DNA from: Lachnospiraceae bacterium
GTDB lineage: Bacteria > Bacillota > Clostridia > Lachnospirales > Lachnospiraceae
NCBI GenBank assembly: GCA_009774585.1
Contig: VSOA01000187.1
Coordinates: forward strand, 1-7,615
Direction of reading: 5' to 3'
DNA: 7,615 bases
Position 1 is the stretch's first letter; the number at the start of each line of letters is the position of its first letter. Below are positions 1 through 5,626 of the stretch, one piece after another. Made by a program: the position numbers and the translations under genes. The notes beneath the pieces are model-generated. The model did no database searches and was not told the origin of the DNA. It worked only from the letters and a program-made list of their open reading frames with translations.

Positions 1-583
1 AATATATTTAGCGTCGGCGTCGCCCAGAAGGAAGGAACTGTTGAAACAAGTGGGACTTTCCTTTAAGACGATGCCGAGTACGGTGGAAGAGAAGATTACG
101 AAGACGGAGCCGGGCGAAGTGGTGGAAGAATTATCTTATCAGAAAGCGGTAGACGTCTGCGCGAATCTGACAGCAAAGGGAGAAGAGGATTTCATTGTAA
201 TCGGGGCCGATACGGTAGTGTCATGCTGGGGGGAAATTCTTGGCAAGCCCAAAGATAAAGATGATGCTGCCAGAATGCTTACGAAACTGCAAGGCGGCAG
301 TCATCAGGTGTACACCGGAGTGACGCTTGCGTGGAAATACAAAGATATGTCCGCTATGTACGCAACGTTTAGCGAGTGTACCGATGTGACGATGTACTCT
401 ATGACACAGGAAGACATCAAGAGTTATGTGGATAGCGGCGAACCGATGGATAAGGCAGGCGCCTATGCGATTCAAGGTTTGTGCGCTGCCTATATTCAGG
501 GGATATGCGGCGATTATAATAATGTAGTGGGTCTGCCTGTTGCAAGGGTGTGTCAGGAACTTAAGAAGCGTGGGTTACTATGA
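1..583 (+). CDS. maf: Maf-family nucleoside triphosphate pyrophosphatase (dTTP/UTP type), 5' end missing
   Basis: Maf proteins hydrolyse non-canonical or excess nucleoside triphosphates to the monophosphate and pyrophosphate in the cytoplasm. They are linked to nucleotide-pool sanitation and, on overexpression, to septum inhibition. The frame is open from the window edge (first full codon at base 2) and begins with the family's ASASPRR phosphate-binding loop, so probably only a handful of N-terminal residues are missing; 193 residues are visible. Other motifs seen are IGADTVV (catalytic Asp, visible residue 70, codon 209-211), LGKPKD, QGGSHQVYTGV, DKAGAYAIQG and GDYNNVVGLP. The AGAYAIQG form fits the YhdE/B. 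subtilis Maf group (dTTP/UTP) better than the YceF m7GTP group. The TTG at 41 lies downstream of the essential SASPRR loop and is not the start. The next gene follows after 79 bases on the same strand. Confidence 0.95.
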   Translation, partial: IYLASASPRRKELLKQVGLSFKTMPSTVEEKITKTEPGEVVEELSYQKAVDVCANLTAKGEEDFIVIGADTVVSCWGEILGKPKDKDDAARMLTKLQGGSHQVYTGVTLAWKYKDMSAMYATFSECTDVTMYSMTQEDIKSYVDSGEPMDKAGAYAIQGLCAAYIQGICGDYNNVVGLPVARVCQELKKRGLL

Positions 584-662
584 TAAAAGAATAGGTTATG
601 TAAACTAAAAGTGGGGCAAGAACAAATGATAGGTAAACTATATAATAAAGGGAGGACGTCAG

Positions 663-920
663 ATGTTTGATGAGAAGGTATTGCAGTGTTTCTTGGATAA
701 TCAATTGCAGCTCTATCCGGAGCCGGTGGCAGAAACTTTAGAAGGGGCAGAGAGTTTTCTGGAGGAATGCATGGCGGTGGTGGTTAACTCCGTCAAAGAA
801 GTATGGGAATTCTTTGAGGAAGAGGGCGTAGATATGGAAGGCGCTGATGAAGAAGAAATTCTTGATGCTGACGAAGTGTTTGAAATCGGAGACGGAAGGT
901 ATTTGATCGTGGAAGGTTAG
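663..920 (+). CDS. Small, highly acidic protein of unknown function (85 aa)
   Basis: I do not recognise a function. The start is well supported: a perfect GGAGG at 651-655 lies 7 bases before ATG 663. The product is strikingly acidic, with roughly 27 Asp/Glu against three Lys/Arg, and acidic runs near residues 52-54 and 62-65. There is no signal peptide, membrane segment, cysteine cluster or metal motif. The pattern of hydrophobic residues suggests a helical core (about residues 22-55) followed by a short strand-like ending, GRYLIVEG. The whole looks like a compact cytoplasmic domain rather than a random ORF. From memory, similar short clostridial proteins sometimes carry an automatic 'glyoxalase' label, but nothing glyoxalase-like (no metal His/Glu set) is visible here. 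It may be co-transcribed with maf upstream; a hairpin cluster and a convergent gene lie downstream. Confidence 0.8.
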   Translation: MFDEKVLQCFLDNQLQLYPEPVAETLEGAESFLEECMAVVVNSVKEVWEFFEEEGVDMEGADEEEILDADEVFEIGDGRYLIVEG

Positions 921-933
921 CGTGAACGAAAGT

Positions 934-974
934 ACCGTTCTTCCGCGTGAAAAAATTTCACGCGGAAGAACCGT
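934..974. repeat. Near-perfect 19-position palindromic hairpin (REP-like) between convergent genes
   Basis: Arms 934-952 and 956-974 are inverted complements at 18 of 19 positions (one C-C mismatch, 936/972), with a three-base AAA loop. The right arm ends in AGAACCGT and runs into CC. From memory this resembles a core common in clostridial and bacillar REP-like intergenic repeats associated with RAYT (IS200-like) transposases. It lies 13 bases after the small acidic gene and ahead of the 3' end of the minus-strand HAD gene. It could stop transcription from either side, but neither strand has a T-run after the stem, so it is not a classical intrinsic terminator. Confidence 0.75.
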
Positions 975-1038
975 CCGCAGAGCGGACTTGCTGAAAGCAG
1001 CATTCTTCCCACGTTTTGAGATTCCGTGGAACGGAATC
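973..1038. repeat. Run of smaller three-base-loop hairpins following the main palindrome
   Basis: Three further stem-loops follow the main one. GTCCGC-AGA-GCGGAC (973-987) is a perfect 6-bp stem sharing two bases with the main palindrome. TGCT-GAA-AGCA (989-999) is a weak 4-bp stem. GATTCCGT-GGA-ACGGAATC (1020-1038) is a perfect 8-bp stem ending 11 bases from the HAD stop codon. All have three-base loops. TTCCCACG at 1006-1013 could also pair imperfectly with CGTGGAA at 1025-1031, giving an alternative fold. No T-tract follows on either strand. Together with the main palindrome these fill most of the 129-base convergent gap, and I see no gene in it. Confidence 0.55.
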
Positions 1039-1049
1039 ATGACGGAAAA

Positions 1050-1856
1050 TCATCCCAACAGTTTTCGCATCATATCCGCGAGTCCGTCATGGTTGTTGTC
1101 GAAGTCTGTCACAACGTCAGCGAACTGTTTGACGTCGTCCGAGGCATTTGCCATAGCGATACTGCAGCCGGCTGCTTCCAGCATGGTGATGTCGTTATCG
1201 GCGTCTCCGGCGGCGTAAGCGTCAGACAGAGGTACGCCGAAATAATCGCAGACGAAACGGACTGCATTGCCTTTACCTGCGTCATAAGGGAAGAGTTCAA
1301 GGTAGATACCGTTGGAATAGATGGTCTGGATTTTACCCTGCGCCCAGTCTTGGATGCCCAGCCGGAAGGCTTCCAGTTTATCGAAGTCATCAAGGCTGAT
1401 GGCGAGCATTTTGTAAGGCGGGATGGTCAGCGCATCGGCAAGATTCTCGGAGACGATGAGAGGCAGATGAATCCTTCTGCGGTAGAACTTAATTTCTTCA
1501 TCGTCATAGGGAGAGACGACAGCGTCGTCCCGATAGGTGTGTATATGTACGTTGTATTTTGCTGCCTGTGCCTGAAGATAAGTTACATAGGGCAGAGGCA
1601 GCCTTTTCTCCATAATGGTCTGCATACTGTCGCAGTCATACACCTGCGTACCGTTGCTGCATATTAAAATCACGCCGGGCTGTGTCAGTCCGGCATTGTT
1701 TTTTACTTCTAGGATACTGTCCTTGGGACGCCAGTAAGAGAGAATCAGATTGTTGCCAGCCAAGAGAAATTCATCCAGAAAAGCCTTGGTGTCCGGAGCC
1801 ACTTGGCTGTCATTATTTAAGAGTGTTCCGTCTAAATCAGTGAATAAAAGTTTCAT
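1050..1856 (-). CDS. Cof-type HAD-IIB family phosphatase with atypical motif II
   Basis: This is a cytoplasmic HAD-superfamily phosphatase of the Cof/YbiV/YidA type, a group acting on sugar phosphates, flavin phosphates or other small phosphomonoesters; the substrate cannot be read from sequence. The 268 residues match the family length. Motif I is DLDGTLL (nucleophile Asp7, general acid Asp9). The type IIB cap lies in the middle, motif III Lys is in PPYKM, LELFPYDAGKGNAV is the usual post-cap segment, and motif IV is GDADNDITML. The oddity is motif II: where relatives have S-S/T-G-R-P, this has Ser40-Tyr41-Trp42-Arg43-Pro44, so both the phosphate-binding Ser/Thr and the glycine are replaced (codons 1731-1736). 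The start ATG at 1856 has GGGAG at 1867-1871, 10 bases away. It is the last gene of the ABC-F/PHP/HAD block, 23 bases after the PHP gene. Confidence 0.92.
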   Translation of the reverse strand: MKLLFTDLDGTLLNNDSQVAPDTKAFLDEFLLAGNNLILSYWRPKDSILEVKNNAGLTQPGVILICSNGTQVYDCDSMQTIMEKRLPLPYVTYLQAQAAKYNVHIHTYRDDAVVSPYDDEEIKFYRRRIHLPLIVSENLADALTIPPYKMLAISLDDFDKLEAFRLGIQDWAQGKIQTIYSNGIYLELFPYDAGKGNAVRFVCDYFGVPLSDAYAAGDADNDITMLEAAGCSIAMANASDDVKQFADVVTDFDNNHDGLADMMRKLLG

Positions 1857-1879
1857 AAAATCATTTCTCCCGGAAAATA

Positions 1880-2761
1880 TTATGAAGAGGCAGGAGTTAG
1901 TTGACTGCGCGCGTATTTGAGTCTGTCCAGAAACTCTTCCGGCACAAACAGCCTGCCGTATCCTGTGCCAAGATCAAGATTCGGTTTGTTTGCTCCGTGG
2001 AAATCGGAGCCGCCGCTCAGGAGCAGGTCATACCGGCTTGCAAGCCGCATCATATCCCGTTCGTCCTGATGGGTGTAGGTGCTGTATAGCGCTTCGATTC
2101 CCATGAGTCCGGCGTTTTTTAAAGAAGAGACAAGGCTGTCTAAACGTTCATGTCCCATGTGGTAGAGGGGAGGATGCGCGAGAATAGGAATGCCTCCTGC
2201 TTCAAGAATCAGAGAAACCGCTTGCGCCGGCGTCACCTTTTCTCTTGGAACAAAATATTTCGTGTGGTCGCCCAGATACTGTGCGAAAGCGTCCTGTCGG
2301 CTTTTCACATAGCCTTCTTCCAATAAAAAGGAGGCATAGTGCGCTCTGGTGATGACCGCATCGGGATTCCGCTCCTGTAATTTGGCATAGCTGATGTCTA
2401 TTCCGGCAGTCCGCAGATTATTGCACATTTTGATGTTGCGCCCTGTGCGGGAATCCACAAATTCTTGTAACTTGCCGTGAAAGCCGGGCGAATCATAAGC
2501 AATATAAAGACCTACGATATGGACATCCTTTTCCTCGTGCTTCGTAGAAAATTCAATGCCCGGAACAACTTCGACGGAAGGCTGCCCAGCCAGTGCCAGT
2601 GACTTGGCATGGGCGATTGCCTCCGCAAGACCGTCCGTGGTGTCATGATCGGTCAGCGCAATTGCACTAAGCCCCTTGGTAACGGCATAATCCACCAGTT
2701 CAACGGGGCTGTAGCTTCCGTCTGATTTATTTGAATGCGTGTGTAAATCTACCTGCCGCAT
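1880..2761 (-). CDS. PHP-domain metal-dependent phosphoesterase, RNase AM / 3',5'-nucleotide bisphosphate phosphatase family
   Basis: The 293 residues match the YciV/TrpH family, whose studied members remove the 3' phosphate from 3',5'-bisphosphonucleotides (pAp) and, as RNase AM, trim 5' ends of RNA. Metal ligands expected of a trinuclear PHP site are present: His7 and His9 (DLHTHS), Asp14 (SDG), His39 (LTDHDT), Glu70 (PGIEFS), His81, His141 (RAHYA), His196 (LAHPP), and Asp253 and His255 (GSDFHG). The insert between about residues 100 and 165 is typical of this group and distinguishes it from histidinol-phosphatase-type PHP proteins. ATG 2761 is supported by GGAGG at 2766-2770, four bases from the start. 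The gene begins 12 bases after the ABC-F stop codon and is followed 23 bases later by the HAD gene, so translation and transcription are probably coupled. Exact substrate is inferred from family only. Confidence 0.92.
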   Translation of the reverse strand: MRQVDLHTHSNKSDGSYSPVELVDYAVTKGLSAIALTDHDTTDGLAEAIAHAKSLALAGQPSVEVVPGIEFSTKHEEKDVHIVGLYIAYDSPGFHGKLQEFVDSRTGRNIKMCNNLRTAGIDISYAKLQERNPDAVITRAHYASFLLEEGYVKSRQDAFAQYLGDHTKYFVPREKVTPAQAVSLILEAGGIPILAHPPLYHMGHERLDSLVSSLKNAGLMGIEALYSTYTHQDERDMMRLASRYDLLLSGGSDFHGANKPNLDLGTGYGRLFVPEEFLDRLKYARSQLTPASS

Positions 2762-2773
2762 TTTTCCTCCATG

Positions 2774-4414
2774 TCAGTCATCGTCTTCTTCGCTTGCAGT
2801 ACTCGTGTAGACAGTACGCTTTCTCGCCATCTCGTCACTCTCAAGATATTCGTCGTAGGTCGTAATTTTGTCGATCAACGTGCCGTCGGGCAGAATCTCC
2901 ATAATACGGTTAGCCGTGGTCTGTACGACCTGATGGTCGTGGCAGGAGAACAATTCTACGCCTTTGAATTTCTTCATGCCTTCATTGAGTGCGGTGATGG
3001 ACTCCATATCCAGATGGTTTGTCGGCTCGTCGAAAATGAGACAGTTCGCGCCGCTGATCATCATTTTCGATAAGAGACAGCGTACTTTCTCACCACCGGA
3101 GAGCACTTTAACTTTCTTCACGCCGTCCTCGCCGGCAAAGAGCATACGTCCGAGGAATCCGCGGACATAGGTCACATCCTTGACAGGAGAGTAGCCCATA
3201 AGCCAGTCCGTAATCGTGTAATCGTTGTCAAATTCTGCAGTGTTATCCTTCGGGAAATATGCCTGAGAAGTAGTAACACCCCATTTATAGTTACCCTCGT
3301 CGGGTTCCATTTCACCCATGAGAATCTTAAATAAGGTTGTCTTGGCTAGTTCGTTGCTGCCGACAAAAGCGATTTTGTCATTATGTCCTACGATGAATGA
3401 AATATTGTCCAGCACTTTTTCACCGTTAACTGTCTTGCTGATGCCTTCCACAGTGAGGACTTCATTGCCGATTTCGCGCTCCGGTCTGAAATCGATGTAA
3501 GGATATTTTCTGCTGGACGGACGGATGTCGTCAAGTTCGATTTTCTCCAGCGCGCGTTTTCTGGATGTTGCCTGCTTGGATTTACTTGCATTAGCTGAGA
3601 AGCGGGAGATGAACTCCTGCAATTCCTTAATCTGTTCTTCTTTCTTCTTGTTGGCTTCCTTGCGCTGTTTGATGATCAACTGGCTGGACTCATACCAGAA
3701 GTCGTAGTTGCCGGCGTAAAGCTGTATCTTGCCGTAGTCAATGTCCGCGGTATGCGTACATACCTTGTTCAGGAAATAACGGTCATGGGAGACAACGATG
3801 ACTGTATTTTCAAAATTAATAAGGAATTCTTCCAGCCATGCGATGGCGTCTAAATCCAAATGGTTGGTCGGCTCGTCGAGAAGCAGGATGTCCGGATTAC
3901 CGAAAAGCGCTTTGGCGAGCAGAACTTTTACCTTCTCGTTACCGTTTAAGTCAGCCATCATATTGTAATGCAGTTCCGTGCCGACGCCAAGACCGTTTAA
4001 AAGCATGGCAGCGTTGGACTCCGCGTCCCAGCCGTCCATCTCTGCAAATTCTGCTTCCAATTCGCTGGCGCGGATTCCGTCTTCATCGGAGAAATCTTCT
4101 TTGGCATAGATAGCGTCTTTCTCTTTCATAATTTCATAGAGACGTGCATTTCCCATGATAACCGTGTCCATGACCGGATAGGAGTCATATTTAAAGTGAT
4201 CCTGCTCCAAGACTGAGAGACGCTGACCGGGTGTGATGGACACATCGCCGTTTGTTGTCTCCAGCGCGCCGGAGAGAATCTTAAGGAAGGTGGACTTACC
4301 CGCGCCGTTAGCGCCGATGAGCCCGTAACAGTTTCCTTCTGTGAATTTAATGTTTACATCTTCAAAGAGGGCTTTTTTGCCTACTCGTAATGTTACGTTA
4401 TTTGCCTGAATCAT
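2774..4414 (-). CDS. ABC-F family ATPase, YkpA/YbiT-like
   Basis: Two ABC ATPase domains on one chain with no membrane segments mark an ABC-F protein, a class that binds the ribosomal E site and modulates translation. The 546 residues match YbiT/YkpA. Domain 1 has Walker A GANGAGKST (34-42), Gln71, a degenerate signature LNGNE (156-160), Walker B ILLLDE (176-181) and His210. The linker (about 240-310) is charged and contains SRFSANASKSKQATSRKR, highly characteristic of YbiT-type proteins. Domain 2 has a degenerate Walker A GSNELAKTT (352-360), canonical LSGGE (438-442), Walker B CLIFDE (458-463) and His492. The tail ends EEDDD. Divergence of the first signature is also known in E. coli YbiT, so it is at least partly a family trait. 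ATG 4414 has GAGGT at 4421-4425, six bases upstream. It is first in the three-gene minus-strand operon, with a promoter at 4460-4487. It does not look like an antibiotic-resistance ABC-F, though that is inference. Confidence 0.95.
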   Translation of the reverse strand: MIQANNVTLRVGKKALFEDVNIKFTEGNCYGLIGANGAGKSTFLKILSGALETTNGDVSITPGQRLSVLEQDHFKYDSYPVMDTVIMGNARLYEIMKEKDAIYAKEDFSDEDGIRASELEAEFAEMDGWDAESNAAMLLNGLGVGTELHYNMMADLNGNEKVKVLLAKALFGNPDILLLDEPTNHLDLDAIAWLEEFLINFENTVIVVSHDRYFLNKVCTHTADIDYGKIQLYAGNYDFWYESSQLIIKQRKEANKKKEEQIKELQEFISRFSANASKSKQATSRKRALEKIELDDIRPSSRKYPYIDFRPEREIGNEVLTVEGISKTVNGEKVLDNISFIVGHNDKIAFVGSNELAKTTLFKILMGEMEPDEGNYKWGVTTSQAYFPKDNTAEFDNDYTITDWLMGYSPVKDVTYVRGFLGRMLFAGEDGVKKVKVLSGGEKVRCLLSKMMISGANCLIFDEPTNHLDMESITALNEGMKKFKGVELFSCHDHQVVQTTANRIMEILPDGTLIDKITTYDEYLESDEMARKRTVYTSTASEEDDD

Positions 4415-4459
4415 GTTAAAACCTCATTTTTTCTACATATTGTTAATGTTACCTTTACC

Positions 4460-4487
4460 ATTATACACAAAAAGAAGGGTTTTTCAA
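4460..4487 (-). promoter_or_regulatory. Sigma-A type promoter for the ABC-F/PHP/HAD operon
   Basis: Read on the minus strand, TTGAAA (4487-4482) and a perfect TATAAT (4465-4460) are separated by 16 bases. Transcription would start near 4453, giving a leader of about 38 bases before the ABC-F ATG. It is the only strong promoter match on this strand upstream of the block, and the tight spacing within the block implies it drives all three genes. Confidence 0.75.
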
Positions 4488-4488
4488 C

Positions 4489-4540
4489 CGCAAAGAGCAC
4501 CGAAATACATGTATTTGCAAGGAAAAAGAGGTTCTTTGCG
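4489..4540. repeat. Inverted repeat enclosing a 14-bp perfect palindrome between divergent promoters
   Basis: CGCAAAGA (4489-4496) and TCTTTGCG (4533-4540) are exact inverted complements. Pairing can extend through ACC/GGT after a two-base bulge. Inside lies AAATACATGTATTT (4503-4516), a perfect 14-bp palindrome. The structure sits directly upstream of the minus-strand -35 box (4482-4487) and 11 bases before the plus-strand -35 (4552), so it should lie outside both transcripts. A dimeric regulator's operator is the natural reading, but no regulator gene is in the window. I see nothing else gene-like in the 233-base gap (4415-4647). Confidence 0.5.
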
Positions 4541-4551
4541 AATAAAAGTAC

Positions 4552-4579
4552 TTGCAGATTTATATAAGAAGAATATAAT
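4552..4579 (+). promoter_or_regulatory. Sigma-A type promoter for the glycerophosphodiesterase gene
   Basis: TTGCAG (4552-4557) and a perfect TATAAT (4574-4579) with a 16-base spacer lie 68 bases before the ATG at 4648. The start would be near 4586, leaving a leader of about 60 bases. It is divergent from the ABC-F promoter. Confidence 0.7.
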
Positions 4580-4647
4580 CGAAAGTGGATATGCTCAACT
4601 AAGATAAAAGCAATCATAAACTACAAAAAGACGGCAGGTAAGACAAG

Positions 4648-5472
4648 ATGAACTCAAGTAAAGTAAAAACATTTACAAAAATGGTTTTGGTTCCGGGAAT
4701 CCTTTATTTTACAGCGATTATGCCGCGTATGATCAATCGCCCGGATACGAGCCTCTTTAAGAAAAAATATTTTGCCCACAGAGGACTGCATGACAATGCG
4801 GGGGAGGCGCCGGAGAATTCTATGGCGGCGTTTTCCAAAGCGGTGGAAGCGGGTTACGGAATGGAACTTGATGTGCATGTGACAAAGGACGGAATTCCGG
4901 TAATCTTCCATGATTTTAAGCTGGAGCGTATCTGCGGCGTCGAGGGAATTATTGAAGATTATACATATGAAGAATTACAGCAGTTCACGTTGTGCAGTTC
5001 CGAAGAAAAGATTCCGAAATTGGAAGAACTGCTTTCCATGGTTCGTGGACGTGTACCGCTGATTATAGAGATTAAGTCGGAAAAGGCAGATGTTTCCGAG
5101 TGTGCAATTATCGACAGAATGTTGCGCGGATATGAGGGAGAGTACTGTATTGAATCGTTTAATCCCATGGTGTTATTGTGGTTTCGCATCAATCATAATA
5201 ATGTTGTACGTGGTCAGCTTGCATCCAATTTCCGCATCGACGGTGAGAACCGCAGTGGTTTATATTTTTTCCTAACGCATCTGATGCTTAACTTTGTAAC
5301 CAAACCGGATTTTATTGCTTATAACCATAGATTCAGAGAAGAACCCGGCAGGAGAATATGCAAAAAACTCTATAGGAAGCCTGCGGCGGCATGGACGGTA
5401 AAGAACAGTCTGGAACTTAACGAGATTAAGGATGAATTTGACGTATTCATTTTTGAAGGATTTGAACCGTAA
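4648..5472 (+). CDS. Glycerophosphodiester phosphodiesterase with N-terminal membrane segment
   Basis: GDPD enzymes hydrolyse deacylated phospholipid headgroup diesters to glycerol-3-phosphate plus an alcohol. The fold signature is clear: FAHRGLHD with His44 and Arg45, PENSMAAF (55-62), MELDVHVTKDG with metal ligands Glu73 and Asp75, catalytic His88 in IFHD, and IEIK (Glu141, Lys143). The end FDVFIFEGFEP is the usual closing strand of the barrel. Residues 12-25 form a short hydrophobic stretch after three lysines, followed by PRM, suggesting an N-terminal signal anchor; sidedness and cleavage cannot be decided because the stretch is short. The product is 274 residues, normal for single-domain family members. 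The ribosome site is modest (CAGGTA, 4635-4640, ahead of ATG 4648). It has its own promoter at 4552-4579 and no strong terminator after it, so some read-through toward ppdK is possible. Confidence 0.93.
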   Translation: MNSSKVKTFTKMVLVPGILYFTAIMPRMINRPDTSLFKKKYFAHRGLHDNAGEAPENSMAAFSKAVEAGYGMELDVHVTKDGIPVIFHDFKLERICGVEGIIEDYTYEELQQFTLCSSEEKIPKLEELLSMVRGRVPLIIEIKSEKADVSECAIIDRMLRGYEGEYCIESFNPMVLLWFRINHNNVVRGQLASNFRIDGENRSGLYFFLTHLMLNFVTKPDFIAYNHRFREEPGRRICKKLYRKPAAAWTVKNSLELNEIKDEFDVFIFEGFEP

Positions 5473-5494
5473 ACTAAATATAGTGTAATTATGT

Positions 5495-5525
5495 TTGACA
5501 GCGAAAACGTTTGCATTTTTATACA
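5495..5525 (+). promoter_or_regulatory. Candidate promoter upstream of ppdK, perfect -35 box with weak -10
   Basis: TTGACA (5495-5500) is a perfect -35 box, but the -10 is ambiguous: TTTATA at 5518 (17-base spacer, three of six matches) or TATACA at 5520-5525 (19-base spacer, four of six). A CRE-like site lies between the boxes. A 7-bp inverted repeat, TGTAATT (5484-5490) and AATTACA (5525-5531), brackets the region. Confidence 0.4.
5502..5515 (+). promoter_or_regulatory. Candidate CcpA-binding catabolite-responsive element (CRE)
   Basis: CGAAAACGTTTGCA fits the Firmicute CRE core TGNAANCGNWNNCA at every defined position except the first (C for T). The central AAACGTTT is a perfect palindrome (5505-5512). 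Placement just after a TTGACA box would fit repression by CcpA-HPr(Ser-P). If the downstream extended -10 is the true promoter, the site would lie about 50 bases upstream and could activate instead. Not verified by any motif scan. Confidence 0.5.
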
Positions 5526-5535
5526 ATTACAACAA

Positions 5536-5561
5536 AAAATTGGTGGTAAATTTCCAATTTT
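5536..5561 (+). repeat. AT-rich stem-loop in the ppdK upstream region
   Basis: AAAATTGG (5536-5543) and CCAATTTT (5554-5561) are exact inverted complements around a 10-base loop. The stem is AT-rich. It could be a weak terminator for the upstream gene, an operator, or a leader structure if transcription starts at the TTGACA promoter. TGGTAAA occurs twice, at 5544-5550 and 5563-5569. Confidence 0.35.
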
Positions 5562-5562
5562 A

Positions 5563-5571
5563 TGGTAAAAT
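5563..5571 (+). promoter_or_regulatory. Alternative extended -10 promoter for ppdK
   Basis: TGGTAAAAT combines the TGn extension with a five-of-six match to TATAAT (TAAAAT, 5566-5571). No good -35 lies at normal spacing, which extended -10 promoters tolerate. A start near 5578 would give a leader of about 50 bases before ATG 5627. Confidence 0.4.
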
Positions 5572-5626
5572 AATAAAAGAGCACTAATAGGTGTATTGCT
5601 TAAAATGAAAAGAGAGGGTAAAGACT

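Noticed and set aside
41..43. TTG at 41 as the start of maf
   Set aside because: The frame is open to the window edge and encodes the essential SASPRR loop upstream of this codon, so the real start is before base 1.
641..646. Perfect TATAAT as a promoter for the acidic-protein gene
   Set aside because: Transcription would begin at about the GGAGG itself (651-655), leaving no room for a usable ribosome site, and no -35 box lies at proper spacing. The AT-rich match is probably chance.
626..670. Short reading frame of 14 codons overlapping the start of the acidic-protein gene, as a leader peptide
   Set aside because: It is too short, lacks a convincing ribosome site, and nothing in its residues suggests attenuation.
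934..974. Palindrome as a classical intrinsic terminator
   Set aside because: There is no T-run after the stem on either strand. A role in termination remains possible, but the sequence better fits a REP-like hairpin.
1026..1667. 213-codon open frame antisense to the HAD gene
   Set aside because: It lies wholly over a gene with clear HAD motifs, and its residues match no family I know.
3838..4113. 91-codon plus-strand open frame over the ABC-F gene
   Set aside because: It is a shadow of the conserved ABC-F coding strand, with an Arg/Trp-rich artefact composition.
4413..4607. 64-codon open frame across the divergent intergenic region
   Set aside because: It spans both promoters and the palindrome, has no ribosome site, and makes no recognisable protein.
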